Part shown: positions 1 through 11,010 of the stretch, piece after piece | Layout of the letters: each line of letters opens with the position of its first letter | Numbering within the stretch: the stretch's first letter is position 1 | Source of the DNA: Symsagittifera roscoffensis | Lineage: Eukaryota > Xenacoelomorpha > Acoela > Convolutidae | Length of the DNA: 64,000 bases | Assembly (NCBI RefSeq): GCF_963678635.1 | Contig: NC_087065.1 | Span: forward strand, 51,096,452 to 51,160,451 | Direction of reading: 5' to 3' | Notes under the pieces: generated by a model | The model's database searches: none | The model's input: the letters and a program-made list of their open reading frames with translations, nothing else | What the model was told of the DNA's origin: nothing | Translations under genes and position numbers: made by a program

Positions 1-2072
1 CATAAAATTCGATGTATTTTACCAAATAAACAAGAAAACTTATTTGTCAAAAAAATACGAATCATACAATTTCTATAGATGGAAATTGTATGAGTAGCTT
101 TTTTTGATGGCGACAACAAAAAATTTTCGAAGTTATTTTGAAACGCAGGATAAGTAAATTTTGAAACGCAGGAGTATCCAAGAGTACGTTATTCACATAA
201 AAAAAAATGTGTGTTATTTTTTTCCAACGGCAAACCGAATTTTGTGCTCGAATAACTATTTTCCAAAAAAAAATTTTGCATTCAAAAATTAGTTTTTTGA
301 TGTGCATAACATATTGAATTTTCTTCCGGTTCTCTTAATATATATTTTTTCGAAAACGCTTAAAACTCTCATCTTTATGTATGGCATGTTTAAGTATGCA
401 TTGATCAATGTCTGATATTTTAAAAACTCAAAAGTTAAAAATAATCATCTTTAAAAATTTTTGCCAACGTTTAAAAGTTTGGTGATTTCAGTATTTTATT
501 TGTGTAAGAAATTTTTTTATAAATTCAGGTCGTTCCCACTGCATTGTAAATGCAAGACGAGAATCCTTTGTTTACTGTAGTTTTGAGTAAGCCATAGTTT
601 TTGTCACTTGTATTCGTTCACGAACACATCCCAAATTTTTTGAGAAATTAAAAAAAAATCTTTTTTCTTGGTTTATGGAAAAACGCTAGTCATACAGTTT
701 TCAATTGAGAAAAATTATAATCATAAACCTTTCGTGCAATTTTCTGTACTTATGGAATTGCATGAAAAGACTAGCAGTTTTGGTCAACCCGGGGAGAAAT
801 GATTTGGATAGGTTCATCAAGGTATTCGATAGTACCAGATTGATGATATGAGGTTAAACGTATTAGAGCCAAGAAATCTTTTCATGTAAGAACATCATTA
901 TGAATTTAAACCCGCTTTGTTTTTTCAAGGATAGTAGAAAAGTTGTTGCTAATGTTGTGTTTTTTTTTCTGTAATATTCTGAATTGTTTATAGATATGGA
1001 AAGGGTTATTAGTTCTGTTGCAAAACGACGTCTTGAAAACTTCAAATCCCCGAAAATTTTGAGCAAGAAAATGAGGCTGCGCTTAAAGATTTGCTCCAGA
1101 GTGAAGCTAATTGACTAACTCAAAGCGCTGCATTTGTTTCCAGTGGTTTCATTTAATAACTAACAAAACAATGGTGGCTTCAAATTTTTGAAAGTTTGAT
1201 GAGCTGGCGCGAAAATCAATATGAGGCAAAAAGAGTAGGCGCTAAGTGTACGATTGATAATATTAGAAAAGAAAGTCTGGACATAAAGTCGCGAAAGTCT
1301 GGAAAATGTGTGTCAATACTTTCGAGACCCACTGCGCGACACTACTGTGCTGACTTTCCAGACTCAAACTCTCGGCGCGACTGGGGTCTGAATCCGAATG
1401 CGGCGCGACCCACAGAGTCTGGACTTGAGTGGGACCTCAACCCGGGCCAAATGAGCAGGGACAGTCGCTCTTTCTTCGAACTTGCTCTTGGGACTAATTG
1501 AGGAAAAGCAGCTGAAACACATTCGGTCGCCACAAACACACACACACACACAAACACTTCAAAGCTGAACATTTTATCCCATATCAAGTAGATTTATTTC
1601 TTTCTAGTCTAGACAGCCGCCGCACATCAAAGAATCGCGCCTTCAAAAAAGCTTTGTGGCATCTTATCGGAAAAGATAAGCGCTCCGCTCAGTTAAAACA
1701 ACAGCAATTTTTATTAAGCAATGAAAAAGTGCAGCAATGGAAAAGTGTAACTAACTACGCTGTACAGTATTTACTCAGAACAACATTTGGTTTTTGTGAT
1801 ATTTTTACAGTTATCCTTCAAGCACTACAAAACTGTGTCAGTCAGTTATTTATTACAAAGTCAAGCGCCAAAATCCTACAAATCTGACAATTTTTTGCAA
1901 ACTAAGTCTCTTTTTCTTTACGATCATTGCTGCAGAAAACTGTTCCTTAAATACATTTCAAAGAAGGTGAAATTTTGAGGTTCCAACGAGCTTGAAGCAG
2001 GCAAATATATCCGTATGTATTGTGCGAGATACAGGTAAGAGTTCTTTTTTTTTAAAAAAAGACTGAGAATTA
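1..2072. other. AT-rich non-coding DNA with repeat fragments
   Basis: No coding exon can be supported here; the open frames are short, AT-biased and lack family motifs. The ends of a dispersed repeat are visible: ATACAATTTCTATAGATGG followed by AATTGTATGA near 64-92, and a CATACAG...TGGAATTGCATGAAAAG stretch ending in GTCAACCCGGG near 660-793. These belong to the CACCCGGGTTG-ended family described at 18076-20122. A short (CA)n run lies near 1536-1556. At 1270-1450 several CGCGAC motifs occur, related in wording to the minisatellite at 2640-3340. Confidence 0.6.
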
Positions 2073-2580
2073 CCCGTACCGAGAAAATTCTTTATTTCTG
2101 ACCTGAAATACTTTGTAATCTAATCTAGTTTCTGGTTAGAAATTCTTTTTGAAATGTTTAAATAAAGCATGGATTTTCTTTGAATACTCTATTTCTAATC
2201 CTAATTCTGATCAGAAATTAGCTAAATCTAGGCTATTTCTAGCTAGAAAAACTCTCCCGGACCTTCTGCTTACTAGACATATCCTCTATTCTCTAGGCTA
2301 CATCCCTTGATATATTACCATGGTTTTAGAAGAATAAGAATGTTATAACAAGTGTAAGTTTGCATTGTATTCGCTATTGCTATTGTGTATACTCGAAGCA
2401 TGTTTATCTTGTTGCGGTTGAGCAGTTAACTGATTTCTAAACTGTTTGTTTCTAAGAGTTAACTGTTTGTTTCTAAACTAGAAAAGAATAGATCACTTCT
2501 GCACGGAAAATACGAGAAAACTAAGCTAGATAATCTACATAGAATTTCTATCTAGAAAAACCGCTTCCGTTAGGTACGGG
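2073..2580. mobile_element. non-autonomous TIR DNA element, TA target site
   Basis: The segment begins CCCGTACC and ends GGTACGGG, a perfect 8-bp terminal inverted repeat, with the dinucleotide TA directly outside both ends (2071-2072 and 2581-2582). The 508-bp interior is non-coding and rich in CTAG-containing inverted motifs such as TTTCTAGCTAGAAA. An inverted, diverged relative is seen at about 5625-5852. Size, TIR and lack of coding capacity fit a MITE. The TA duplication is typical of Tc1/mariner elements, but the superfamily is inferred, not shown. Confidence 0.6.
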
Positions 2581-2639
2581 TATAGTTGTGATGAGTTCTG
2601 ATAATTCCAAGTTTTCCGACCAACTCCTCGGTCACCGCA

Positions 2640-3340
2640 CCTCGGTCAAAAAAGTTCTTTTCGGTCGATCAGAGTCAAAACATACCCAGATTGACGTCCG
2701 CGACTTAAGAAAAGACTTTGTAAGTCACGCTGCATAACGTTTTTAGACTGAATTTCGCAGTCGCGCCGCGGTTTAAAATCGTGCCGTCTGTGTTTTCTTA
2801 AGTAGTGGCGTCAGTCTTAAGAAAAGACTTAAGCGAGCGACTTTAGAAAAGACTGACGGCGCGACTTACGAAAAAGACTGACGGCACGACTTACTGAAAA
2901 ACCGACGGCGCGACTTAAGAAAAAACTGACGGCGCAACTTATTATAAGACATTAGCGGCGCGACTTATGAAAAGATTTTAGAGGCACATTTTAAAAAAAT
3001 GCTGAAGGCGCGACCTAAGCAAAGACTGATGGCGAGACTTAAAGAAAAGACTGACGGCGCGATTTACGAAAAGACCGACGACGCGACTCAAGAAAAACTG
3101 ACGGCGCGACTTAAGACATTACTTTGGCGGCGCGACTTATAAAAGGATTTTAGAGGCACAGTTTATAAAAATACCGACGGCGCGACTTAAGAAAAAACTG
3201 ACCGCGCGACTTAGAAAAATACTTTGGTGGCGCGACTTATGAAAAGATTTTAGAGGCACAGCTTATGAAAACTCTGACGGCGCACCTCAAGAAAAAACTT
3301 TCGGTATTTTGCTCAGTCGCGCATGTCGCGGCGATTTATT
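2640..3340. repeat. CGCGACTTAAG-type minisatellite
   Basis: A degenerate tandem repeat of roughly 24-30 bp. The core reads GGCGCGACTTAAGAAAAGAC, with variants ending CTGAC, and is repeated about twenty times. A longer super-unit contains GATTTTAGAGGCAC and recurs near 2965, 3140 and 3245. The same motif in reverse orientation (GTCTTTTCTTAAGTCGCG) appears on the far side of the inserted MITE at 3684-3850. It is much more GC-rich than the flanks. Confidence 0.75.
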
Positions 3341-3376
3341 CTCAGGCGCGCTGGTCCGGAAATGAAAAATTTCAGT

Positions 3377-3675
3377 CAGGGGCGGATTTGGGGGGGTGTG
3401 GACCACCTGCTCCTCAAGGATTCGCCCCATGACAACCCAAAGGGTCACTCTTTGTACTTTTTTGAGATATCCATTTTTGGCTGACCGACTCCAACATATA
3501 CTAATTTAAAGGCGCCAATATACACTAATTTTGATACGCCAAAAATGATACGCCAATATACGCCAAAAATGAAAATTTTCTCAAAATAGAGCTCTCAAAT
3601 CAATTTGGTCGACCCCAAAAACAGTCGACAAACTAATTTTTTGACATTGTTTTGAAAGTCCTGGATCCACCCCTG
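3377..3675. mobile_element. hAT-type MITE with 8-bp target duplication
   Basis: The element starts CAGGGGCGGAT and ends ATCCACCCCTG, imperfect terminal inverted repeats of the form common in non-autonomous hAT elements. The 8 bases before it (ATTTCAGT, 3369-3376) and after it (TTTTCAGT, 3676-3683) match at 7 of 8 positions, as expected for hAT target-site duplication. It is 299 bp, non-coding, and sits inside the CGCGAC minisatellite. A second copy with a perfect duplication lies at 60348-60713, and a reverse-oriented fragment near 6277-6370. Confidence 0.75.
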
Positions 3676-4604
3676 TTTTCAGTCGCACCGGTCGGGCCGC
3701 TTCCTTATGCCACGCCGGTCCCGACGGTTTTTTGAGTCGAGTCGGTCGCGCTGTTTTTTTTTCAGTCGCGCCGGTCTTCTTTTGACAAGTCTGTAATTGT
3801 CAATATAAAGTCGCGCAAGTCTTTTCTTAAGTCGCGGAACGAACCCGGTTGTAGATGAAATTAGGGTCAACCAAAACATGCATCGGAAAAAAATCCAGAG
3901 GATTTTCTCGCGAAAAAAGTGTCGTGACATGATCAAAAATATTCTAAGCCTCTTTTCTGTGGTTGCTGTTTCGAAAGATTTACATACTTTTGAATCTTTT
4001 TTCATTTTGATCTGAAATCTAACGTCTCGATTGCTGGCGAGAGATACGTATCTGAATCTACTGAGAGAATTACGCTGGAAATTTTATGGATTATCTTGTG
4101 AACAACGCTGATTTTCGAATACCAATAGGTTTTCAATAGGTTTTCAAAACTAAAGCGCAAACTGAATATCTTGCTAGAAAGGAAGCTGCAGATACTGCTT
4201 TGCGAGCCTTGAATCTGGCGAAGAGTATTACAAGACTATAACATAAATTGAATACTTTGTAAAGTAACAATTGAGCAGAAAGGTTTTCATATACACAAAA
4301 TTGGCAAAATTTTGGGTCCGATCAAATAGTAATTCTCAACTTTTTTTTCAAAAATAAAAATATGGGTTGAACTCATAAAAAATTTTAGCTTGAATTAGTG
4401 TAAATGCAAGGATTGACATCAATGGGAGGGCCTCCGTCAGTGCCAGTTTAGCAATAACTAAAATTGATTCAGTGCTCGTCCAGCGCTACAAGTTTTAGTT
4501 TTTCAGAAATGTGCAATAAACCTCATATCGTTGATCTCGTTCTCGATCCTGATTTTGAGGAGGATCTTCACAATTTTTGGTATTTTTTCATATCTTTCAT
4601 CATA

Positions 4605-5511
4605 TACGCATCCAGTTTCAAGCGTTAATAATCGATTATAATATGATTTTAGTGACAGTCTTACAAAAATTGAGAAAAAACTGATTTTAATCAATTATTA
4701 ATCAATTATATTATCTCTTTTTGAAATCAAATATAATCATCTATAATATATTATAATCGATTATAATCGATCATTGTAATCCGCATTTCTAAATTATTTG
4801 TTTTGCAGAAAAAATGCTTAATAATCGATTATAATTGTTCATAATCCCTTTTGTTTGCCCATTTTGTCATCCGCCTTCCAACTGAAATGCTCGTATTTTA
4901 TGCTTTTCGTAGACGTTGACTTATAAGAGAAATGGGAAAATTGTTTTAGCAGTTTTCAAATCAATTCAAATTTGTAGCGTTTTTTTTTTCATTTCTTCTG
5001 GATTATAATTGTTTCATGATGCACATTTTAAGTTTTTTGACCCCCAAATATCAGCAAACTGCTTTAGTTTCATAATTTTTATAGAAGAGTTAAATTTCAC
5101 CTGTCGCGGGATTCTTTCAGTTAATATGAAGGGATCTCTATGAAACTTTTGTTTCGTGGTAACACTTTGTGTTCAGATGAACCAAAGAGTGACAAGACAT
5201 CTCACTCTTAGAGATTTTTGACAAAAAATATTTTAATCTATTAGAATAGATTTTAATTGATTGTAAGAGATTAAAAAAGATTATAAGAGAATATATTAGA
5301 TGATAGGAGATTAAAAAAGATTTTAGGAAAAATTATAATCAATTATAATTGATTATAATTTATTATAAAGTCCGAAAAATGTTGTCATATTAATGGATTA
5401 TAAATCGTTCAAACATCTAAATTTGGCGCTTATAATTAATTATAAGTTTGATAAAAGTACAACTATAATTGTAATTTAATCAATTACTTTATTTTTTTTA
5501 CTGAGTGCGGG
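4605..5511. mobile_element. MITE copy A with ATCGATTATAATC subterminal repeats
   Basis: This stretch matches, in order, the element at 46444-47405. It has GCATCCAGTTTCAAGCG at the left end, many ATAATCGATTATAATC-like palindromes inside, the shared interior CCCTTTTGTTTGCCCATTTT, and TTATGCTTTTCGTAGACGTTG. The right end, AGTGCGGG, is followed by TA. The left terminus has lost the CCC of the expected CCCGCATCC end, so this is an older, eroded copy. No coding capacity is visible. Confidence 0.6.
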
Positions 5512-5624
5512 TATTCGTCTCTTTCTTCTCCATCAGTGCTTGAGTTTACAGTGCACTGGAATTTGAGTTCTTTAGCTAACCGAGAGTCTTGAAGTGCTTC
5601 TTATAACTTTTGCTGCGCGCATCC

Positions 5625-5852
5625 AAAGAAGGCTGCTTTTCTAGATAGAAATATTATATAGATTAATTACCTAGCCAAGATTACAAAAGCCTAGATTTAG
5701 CTAATTTCTGATCAGAAATAAGATGAAAAATAAGTTTTTTTTTTTTTTTAAATCACTGCTTTATTTAAACATTTCACAAAGAATTTCTGACCAGAAAATG
5801 TGATTATATACAAAGTATTCCAGTCAGAAATATATTTTTTTTCTGTTCGGGT
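5625..5852 (-). mobile_element. fragment of the CCCGTACC-ended element
   Basis: Reverse-complement relative of 2073-2580. It shares TTTCTAGATAGAAAT, GCCTAGATTTAGCTAATTTC, TGATCAGAAAT, TATTTAAACATTTC and a right end CTGTTCGGG, which is a degraded form of CTCGGTACGGG. It is shorter than the full copy and shows no clear target duplication. Confidence 0.5.
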
Positions 5853-7850
5853 GGACAATCAAACTGAATTGTGTCATATCGAAATGCCAGGCTGGCCTAA
5901 TCCGTTGCTTTCAATTTGGAGTTGCCTTAGCATCTCTTCATGCTGTGCAAACATTCTTGAGCAATTTCAGACCTCTCAATCTTTGCGTTCTCTAGATACG
6001 ACTAGATTCTAATTGAGTGGTTTAGCATCGTGTATCCAGTTTTCTTTATCGACTATTCCCAGCTTTTCAAGTTCAAGCTCCTAAGTTTGCGGCTAATTCT
6101 TCACATACTCATTATTTTTGACAATCTTAGATGTTAGAACATCCAGATTGAGCTTCTTAAATATATATATTTTTAAATTTGCATATAACATGTATTTTTT
6201 TGAAAACCTCGCTTAATTTAGTACGAAAAGCTGCTTCGACAGAAAAGGATTTGCATTGCTTACAAATTGAGAACTTGGAATCAAGGTGGATCCAGAATTT
6301 TTTCCTGGGGGAGGGCGGATTTTCAAAAATTCGTTCGTCGACTTTCTTTGGTCGGCTTTTCAAATTTGTCGAATTTTTTAGGTTGAACAAATTTATATTC
6401 TGGGCGCTCTCAGAACGTTCTTTTAAGGATCTTTCTTTTTCATAAACTGTTCTGTGCTCATTGCAAATTTTTGAAAAAGAAGTAAGTACTGACCAAAAAA
6501 CGCGTGCGCTCTCCTTGTAAATTAGAATGTATTCGAACTGAAATAAAATCTTTTGCACTTTCCGCTCAAATTTTCTGTTTTATTTTTTAATATGGTGTTG
6601 TTTCAACTAAATGCGTGATGTTACAACCTAGAGTATAAAGAATAAAACTGTTCGAATTACTTACTTTGTTCATTATGCCAATTCTTTTCGTAGCCTTATG
6701 ACAACAATGAAATGGTTTTTCAAAATTGGTTTTCAGGTGTGATGAAAGTAGGAAAAAGCTCTGAAAGCGGTTATTTTTTGTCAAAATTTGTCCCTTATAA
6801 TCGATATTTCCGAAATAAAGGCTCATTATAATCCAAATTTTTTAGAACTAAATTCGATTATTTTTGCAGTTTTAAAAACTTTGCAAGACCCCAAGTCCCT
6901 GTCCTCCGCGTTAACGAGGTGGCGAAGTTTACGTTGAATCACCCCCCGATGAACAGTTTTCCTGCTCCCCTACAACCATTTGTAGAGGAGCAGGAAAAAT
7001 TCAACCATTTTCTCCCCTACAATCAACTATTAAATACAATTCTCCCCATGCACGAGGTGGTGGATTTACGTTGAGTCACCATACCCCCTCCTCCTCGCCG
7101 TTCTACCGTTTTCCTTTACCCCTATCAACCATTAAACCCGTCGCCCAACTTGAACGTGAGGGGGGTTGGTCGAATGTCTGTAGTGAAAATGGGCAAAAAA
7201 ATTTTCTGTTAAGCTCCTGCCAATTCGAAAAAGTAGCAAAATTTTAAATATAAAAATTTTCATATGGAAAGTTAAAGTTTATAAAACATAATACGAAGCA
7301 ACTGCACTTAGTAGAAAATGAAATAATTTGCAGAAAAATTTGAAAATTTTTTCACTATTTTTTTAAAAATTTCAAGCCAAAACTTAGAATTATACATTCT
7401 ATGAAATTGTACATTTACCATTTAGTTAGGCTACGGAGAATACCAAAAAAGCATCAGGTTGTCGGTTGGCATCTTCAACAGCATAATCTATTCGTCTATT
7501 TTATAAAACTTAGATCATCTAGACAAAAGGAAGGCAAAGTTTCTTCAAAAATCAAAAAACAAAAAGAAAATCTGTTTTTGTTTGGTGTTGTCTAACAATC
7601 AAAAGAAGATGATCAAAAACAGTATAACAAAGGGATGGAAGTTTACCATAAAAGTTGAGGAAATATTTCTTATCACAAATAGAGATGTCTCTTAGTTCAA
7701 GAAAAAAACGAGTCCAAATAATCATTTGTAGTTGCTAACACTTCAAGAAACATTTTTTCTTCCAAGTGTAAGAGTTTTTTATATAAAAACCCTTTTATCG
7801 ATTTTATTTTTGCTCTTGTAGAAACCTGTATAGGCTGCAAGTTGTTTTTC
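5853..7850. other. non-coding DNA with a hAT MITE fragment and small hairpin
   Basis: No gene recognised. About 6277-6370 is a reverse-oriented fragment of the CAGGGGCGGATCC MITE family (GGTGGATCCAG, then GGGCGGATTTTC). At 6961-6992 CCTGCTCC...GGAGCAGG forms a small hairpin. Around it the phrase ACGTTGAATCACC / ACGTTGAGTCACC is duplicated near 6930 and 7060 beside C-rich tracts. The longest frames (6157-6558 minus, 7401-7595 plus) match no motif I recognise. Confidence 0.5.
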
Positions 7851-9420
7851 TAGTTTTGCCTGTGTTGATAGTATCTGTTATCTCCTGTTCTTTTATGTAT
7901 TCATGAAGTTTTTATTTCCACATGATCGTCTTATAATTTTATTCATGAGTTTAAAACATTTAATTACATGTGACTCTTGAATCTGCTCAATTAGGTTAAA
8001 GACTTTCCCACTTTTTAGTTTTAACACAATTCTTCCACATGAATCTTTGCTGGCTTTCTAATTTTCTAAAGCTCGTCTTATTAGCTATGCCAAAGATCAG
8101 TTGAAATCAGATATTGATATATTAGTTGAAAATGCGCTTTGTATATCTTAATCAGTGTAGATGTGTTAAAAAAATATTGCAGATGATAGATCATCGAAAA
8201 AGGTTTAGCTGCCCTTTTCAAAATTTTTTTAATGTGTGTTTTGAAATTTAATTATTCATCAGTTACTAGACTTAAGTACTTTTGGGATCAATTGTTCAAA
8301 TATTTCTTCCGATAACACTCTAAGGTGGCTGTTTTTTTCTTCGTTATGGTAAGCTTACTCTCAAAAAATCAGTTTTCAAAATTGAATGTATCACCTGCTA
8401 CTGGTTTCCTGTTTTGGTGGTAGTGTACAATGCGCAATCGTCAGCAATCAGTTAAAATTTTATCATGCCTACAGACGATTGACAAGTCAATTCAATACAA
8501 TATAAACAACAAAATGCCCAGGACGGGACCTTGTGGTACACAATAGAAGATTGTTTTAATTTCCGATAATGATTTTTTATAAATAATGTAGTATTTATGA
8601 TTTCCGAGGTATGACCTCGAAAGAACAACAAATTTAACTGGTAAAGCATTCCCATCCTTCCATTAAGATTTTTTGATCAACTGTGTTGAACGCTTTTATC
8701 TTCGAAGTTCTCCACTATTTGTTCGGTGATTCCAAGATAGCATCAAATGTGTTTTTTTTGTTTCATAATCCGAACTGACATGCTATTAGTACATCGTATT
8801 GAATGACAAAAACTCTCAAGCGCTTAACATTTTTTTTGAGAACCTTCCTCTTCATTGGGAGACTAGATATAGGCTTGCACTTGCCACAATCTGACAATGT
8901 GCCATTTTTTATATTATGGTTGGAGATTAATAGTGTTAAAAGTTGAGGATAATATGATAACACAACACATTGACTTAAAAGGCAACTCATTAGCCCAGAT
9001 ACGGCAGCACGATATTTTTGATTAGATTTTCACTATGATTGTAACTATAAAAGCTGTTTTTTTCTTCAGGTTCCAAATTACTTCGAAAAGTTTTTGGAGA
9101 GAATTGTTTTCAAAAACATTGTCTTTTTATTCTCGATTACAATTTTCTTTAATAGGTTCTAAAAAAGTCCATTATAATTGAATATAACCAATTATAAGGA
9201 ATTGCTTACAAATCAAAAACTTCAGGATTTTAATCCGTTCTTAAAGCATTATAATTTATTTTTTTTTGTAGTTTTGCGGATACTGACTATAAAATGACAA
9301 AATAATCGATTTTGATCCATGGGCGCTCGGTGCGCGTTAGCATTATAAATATTCCGTTCCGACAAAAAAGCTGGGCATTCAACTTCAGGCTCTTGTGAAA
9401 CGAGCTATTCAAGCAACCGG
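7850..9420 (-). pseudogene. LINE reverse-transcriptase relic, copy A
   Basis: The minus strand, read with frame changes, gives recognisable blocks of a non-LTR retrotransposon reverse transcriptase in the right order. CKPISSLPMKRKVLKK (about 8880-8830) corresponds to the NYRPISLLP block. KAFNTVDQKILM (about 8700-8667) is the KAFDTVDH block. CVPQGPVLGILLFILY (8542 downward) is the VPQGSILGP block. ADDCALYTT (8445 downward) is the catalytic ADD box, and KYLSLVTDE then LNFKTHIKKILKRAAK (about 8280-8215) is the block after the palm. Stops and frameshifts interrupt all of them, so it is dead. The general form is that of CR1/Jockey-like LINEs; the exact clade is not assigned. Copy B lies at 10080-11010 in the same orientation. 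Confidence 0.8.
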
Positions 9421-10079
9421 AAATTTGTTTGATATCTCTATGACTAGCACTGTTTCGCAGTTTGCAGTTGTGTGAGTAGCGTTTTTGCTTGGTTTGAAAT
9501 TGTATGGCAATGGTTTGTTTCAAAAAATGTGTCATGAAGTAAACTACTTTGTGTGTTTCAAAAATTATTATTTTGTCAATGTTTTGTCAAATTTTATCAA
9601 TATTTTGTTGACGTAGAAAAAACGAAAAAATTTCGAATTGCGAAATTGATTGAATAGAGTTTTTCTTAGTTCTACTTGGGAAATTGTATGAAAGCAATTT
9701 TTTGTTATGGAGGTGAACTTGTATTTGAAAGAACTTTCAGAGAACTTCGACCTCTGTATTCTGAGTTTATCACTAATTTCACGGTCAGTCCAGTTTTTGA
9801 AAAATATATTTTTTCTGGCCCAGAGCAATCAGAGCGGTCGCCAATTTTTGTAATTTAATTAAGAAATTAAGAAAGACAACACAAACTGCCAAAATGGATG
9901 AGGGCGTTGACAAGTGGTGATGAGGAAAAACAATATTGAGAGCATGTTGAACATTAATAACTCCAAGAAAAAAACATTTTGATGCATGGGATAGGAAAGT
10001 CACAAATGATACATCTTGATTTTACCAATAATTCAAAATAAAATTAGTTTTCAGTTCATGTGCGATCTTTGAAATTCAA

Positions 10080-11010
10080 AGATCACCAGCTTGAGTGGAT
10101 ACTGAAGGCGAACCAGTCTGCTTAACTTTCCACAAATGAATTTTCCAGTCCATGAGAATATGAATGTCAACATTTAATTGATTGTGAAAAACTTCATACT
10201 CTGATGCTTTTAGACTCTTTTTTGCACTCTGCTTAGGTCTTTCAAGGTATGACTTCAAAAAATTAACAGCTTAACCTCGTAAATCATATACTTCTTTTCA
10301 GTAAGATTTTGTGATCAACTGTGTCGAACGCTTTTGTACGATCTATTAACGTACACACGGAGCCAACATTATCTTCAAAGCTCACCACTTTTTGTTCAGT
10401 GTCTTCCAAGATAGCATCAACTGCGCTTCTTTTGTTTCGGAATCCATAGTGACATGCTGTTATTACGTCAAATTTTCTAAAAAAATTTTCTCAAGCTATT
10501 AATAAATAATTCTTCAAAAACCTTCTCCCTAATTGGTAGAATAGATATTAGCTTGTAGTTGCCACAAGCTGAAAATATGTCGTTTTTATGATTTTGTTGA
10601 ACTTTAGCAATCTTAAAAAATGAAAGGTAATATGGTTAATCTATGCATGGATTATAAAAGCAACTCAGTAGTTCAGATATATCAGGATTAGTTTTTTTGA
10701 TTAGATGGTTACTTTGGTTATCAAGGCTGTTTTTTTTCTTCAGGTCTTAAGTACTTCATAAAATTCTTGGAGTGAGATTGTATTTTCATTCACGTCAATT
10801 TCTTTCAAAAGATACAGGCTACAATTCTACAACTTATTTCATGAATAACATCTCAAAAAACTCAAAAAATACTGGCTATAAAATGACAATATAATCGGTA
10901 CACATCATGAAACCTCGGTGCGCGTAACCAAAATAAGTACATGTTTTGCCTGAAAAGCTGATCGTTCAACTTCACGCTTGTGAAACGAGCATTTCAAACG
11001 ACCGGAAAGT
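10080..11010 (-). pseudogene. LINE reverse-transcriptase relic, copy B
   Basis: Minus-strand blocks are NYKLISILPIREKVFEELF (about 10570-10510), ACHYGFRNKRSAVDAILED (about 10460-10400), RTKAFDTVDHKILLKR (about 10335-10290) and SYLERPKQS (10250 downward). These match the central part of a LINE reverse transcriptase. Nucleotide similarity to copy A extends upstream through GCTGTTTTTTTCTTCAGGT (about 10730) and to about 11010 (TTGTGAAACGAGC). The VPQG and ADD boxes present in copy A are not found here, so this copy is truncated on its 3' side. Confidence 0.75.

Noticed and set aside
6157-6558. Minus-strand 133-codon frame
   Set aside because: AT-biased, overlaps a MITE fragment, no recognisable domain.
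7401-7595. Plus-strand 64-codon basic frame
   Set aside because: No homology recognised, no splice or promoter context.
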